This document shows, in pieces, positions 6,110-6,299 of a stretch of DNA of 6,299 bases. The stretch is from a bacterium. Its GTDB lineage: Bacteria > Latescibacterota > UBA2968 > UBA8231. The stretch spans positions 1 to 6,299 of the forward strand of contig JAQCJA010000291.1 of the NCBI GenBank assembly GCA_027593305.1, read 5' to 3'. Numbering within the stretch: position 1 is the stretch's first letter; each line of letters starts with the position of its first letter. The position numbers and the translations under genes are program-made. The notes under the pieces are model-generated. The model did not search any database, was not told the DNA's origin, and was given only the letters and a program-made list of their open reading frames with translations.

Positions 6110-6299
6110 ATGCTGCCAGTTCCCTTCCGTATCATTGCCCATCGTGGCGCATCCGGATATGCACCGGAGAATACCATGGCCGCCTTCCGTGCGGCACGCG
6201 ACATGGGTGTGCAGGAAATCGAGACCGACGTGCACTTCACCGGCGACGGGGAACTGATCCTGTTGCACGACCACAACCTGGAGCGCACGACAAACAGCA
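6110..6299 (+). CDS. Glycerophosphodiester phosphodiesterase, 5' end (runs off the window)
   Basis: The first 63 residues of a GDPD-family enzyme, which hydrolyses glycerophosphodiesters to sn-glycerol 3-phosphate and an alcohol in phospholipid turnover and phosphate or glycerol salvage. Seen: HRGASGYAPENTMAAF from residue 11, with catalytic H11 and R12; E20 and N21; metal ligands E38 and D40 in EIETDVHF; and H53-D54 in LLHDHNLERT. All N-terminal active-site residues are present. No signal peptide precedes the domain, which points to a cytoplasmic UgpQ-like form rather than a periplasmic GlpQ-like one. GGAG at 6101-6104 sits five bases before the ATG. The gene remains open to the window end. 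Confidence 0.93.
   Translation, partial: MLPVPFRIIAHRGASGYAPENTMAAFRAARDMGVQEIETDVHFTGDGELILLHDHNLERTTNS

Overview
This GC-rich window carries densely packed genes with short spacers and Shine-Dalgarno-type ribosome binding sites. It reads as chromosomal DNA of a free-living bacterium, most likely a proteobacterium. That placement is an inference from overall style and gene families; there is no rRNA or other marker gene. I see no mobile element, CRISPR array, tRNA or rRNA.

Layout. (1) Plus strand, 1-1130: the 3' end of a phytanoyl-CoA dioxygenase (PhyH)-type Fe(II)/2-oxoglutarate oxygenase, interrupted by an in-frame TAG at 31-33. It overlaps by four bases a TIM-barrel sugar phosphate isomerase/epimerase-type protein. 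(2) Minus strand, 1162-1980: a membrane-anchored alpha/beta hydrolase, convergent with the isomerase. (3) Plus strand, 2149-2319: an unrecognised 56-residue membrane protein with four clustered cysteines, read away from the hydrolase and starting behind a strong ribosome binding site. (4) Minus strand, 4856 down to 2327: a probable operon of a sodium:solute symporter, a 55-residue single-span membrane protein that overlaps its stop codon, and a short-chain dehydrogenase. (5) Minus strand, 6026-4959: a Gfo/Idh/MocA-type oxidoreductase ending in a strong hairpin just before the symporter. (6) Plus strand, 6110 to the window end: the start of a glycerophosphodiester phosphodiesterase, divergent from the oxidoreductase.

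How the genes may work together. The symporter, its small partner, the dehydrogenase and the Gfo/Idh/MocA enzyme form a plausible set for taking up and oxidising a polyol, sugar, sugar acid or related small molecule. The TIM-barrel protein and PhyH oxygenase nearby belong to families often found in such catabolic islands. The substrate cannot be read from the sequence. The hydrolase and the phosphodiesterase look like unrelated neighbours.

The points most worth a second look are the amber codon inside a conserved part of the PhyH gene, the four-cysteine small membrane protein, and the small protein translationally coupled to the symporter. No stretch over 300 bases lacks a gene. The longest gene-free stretch is 1981-2148, which holds only the spacer between two divergent genes.
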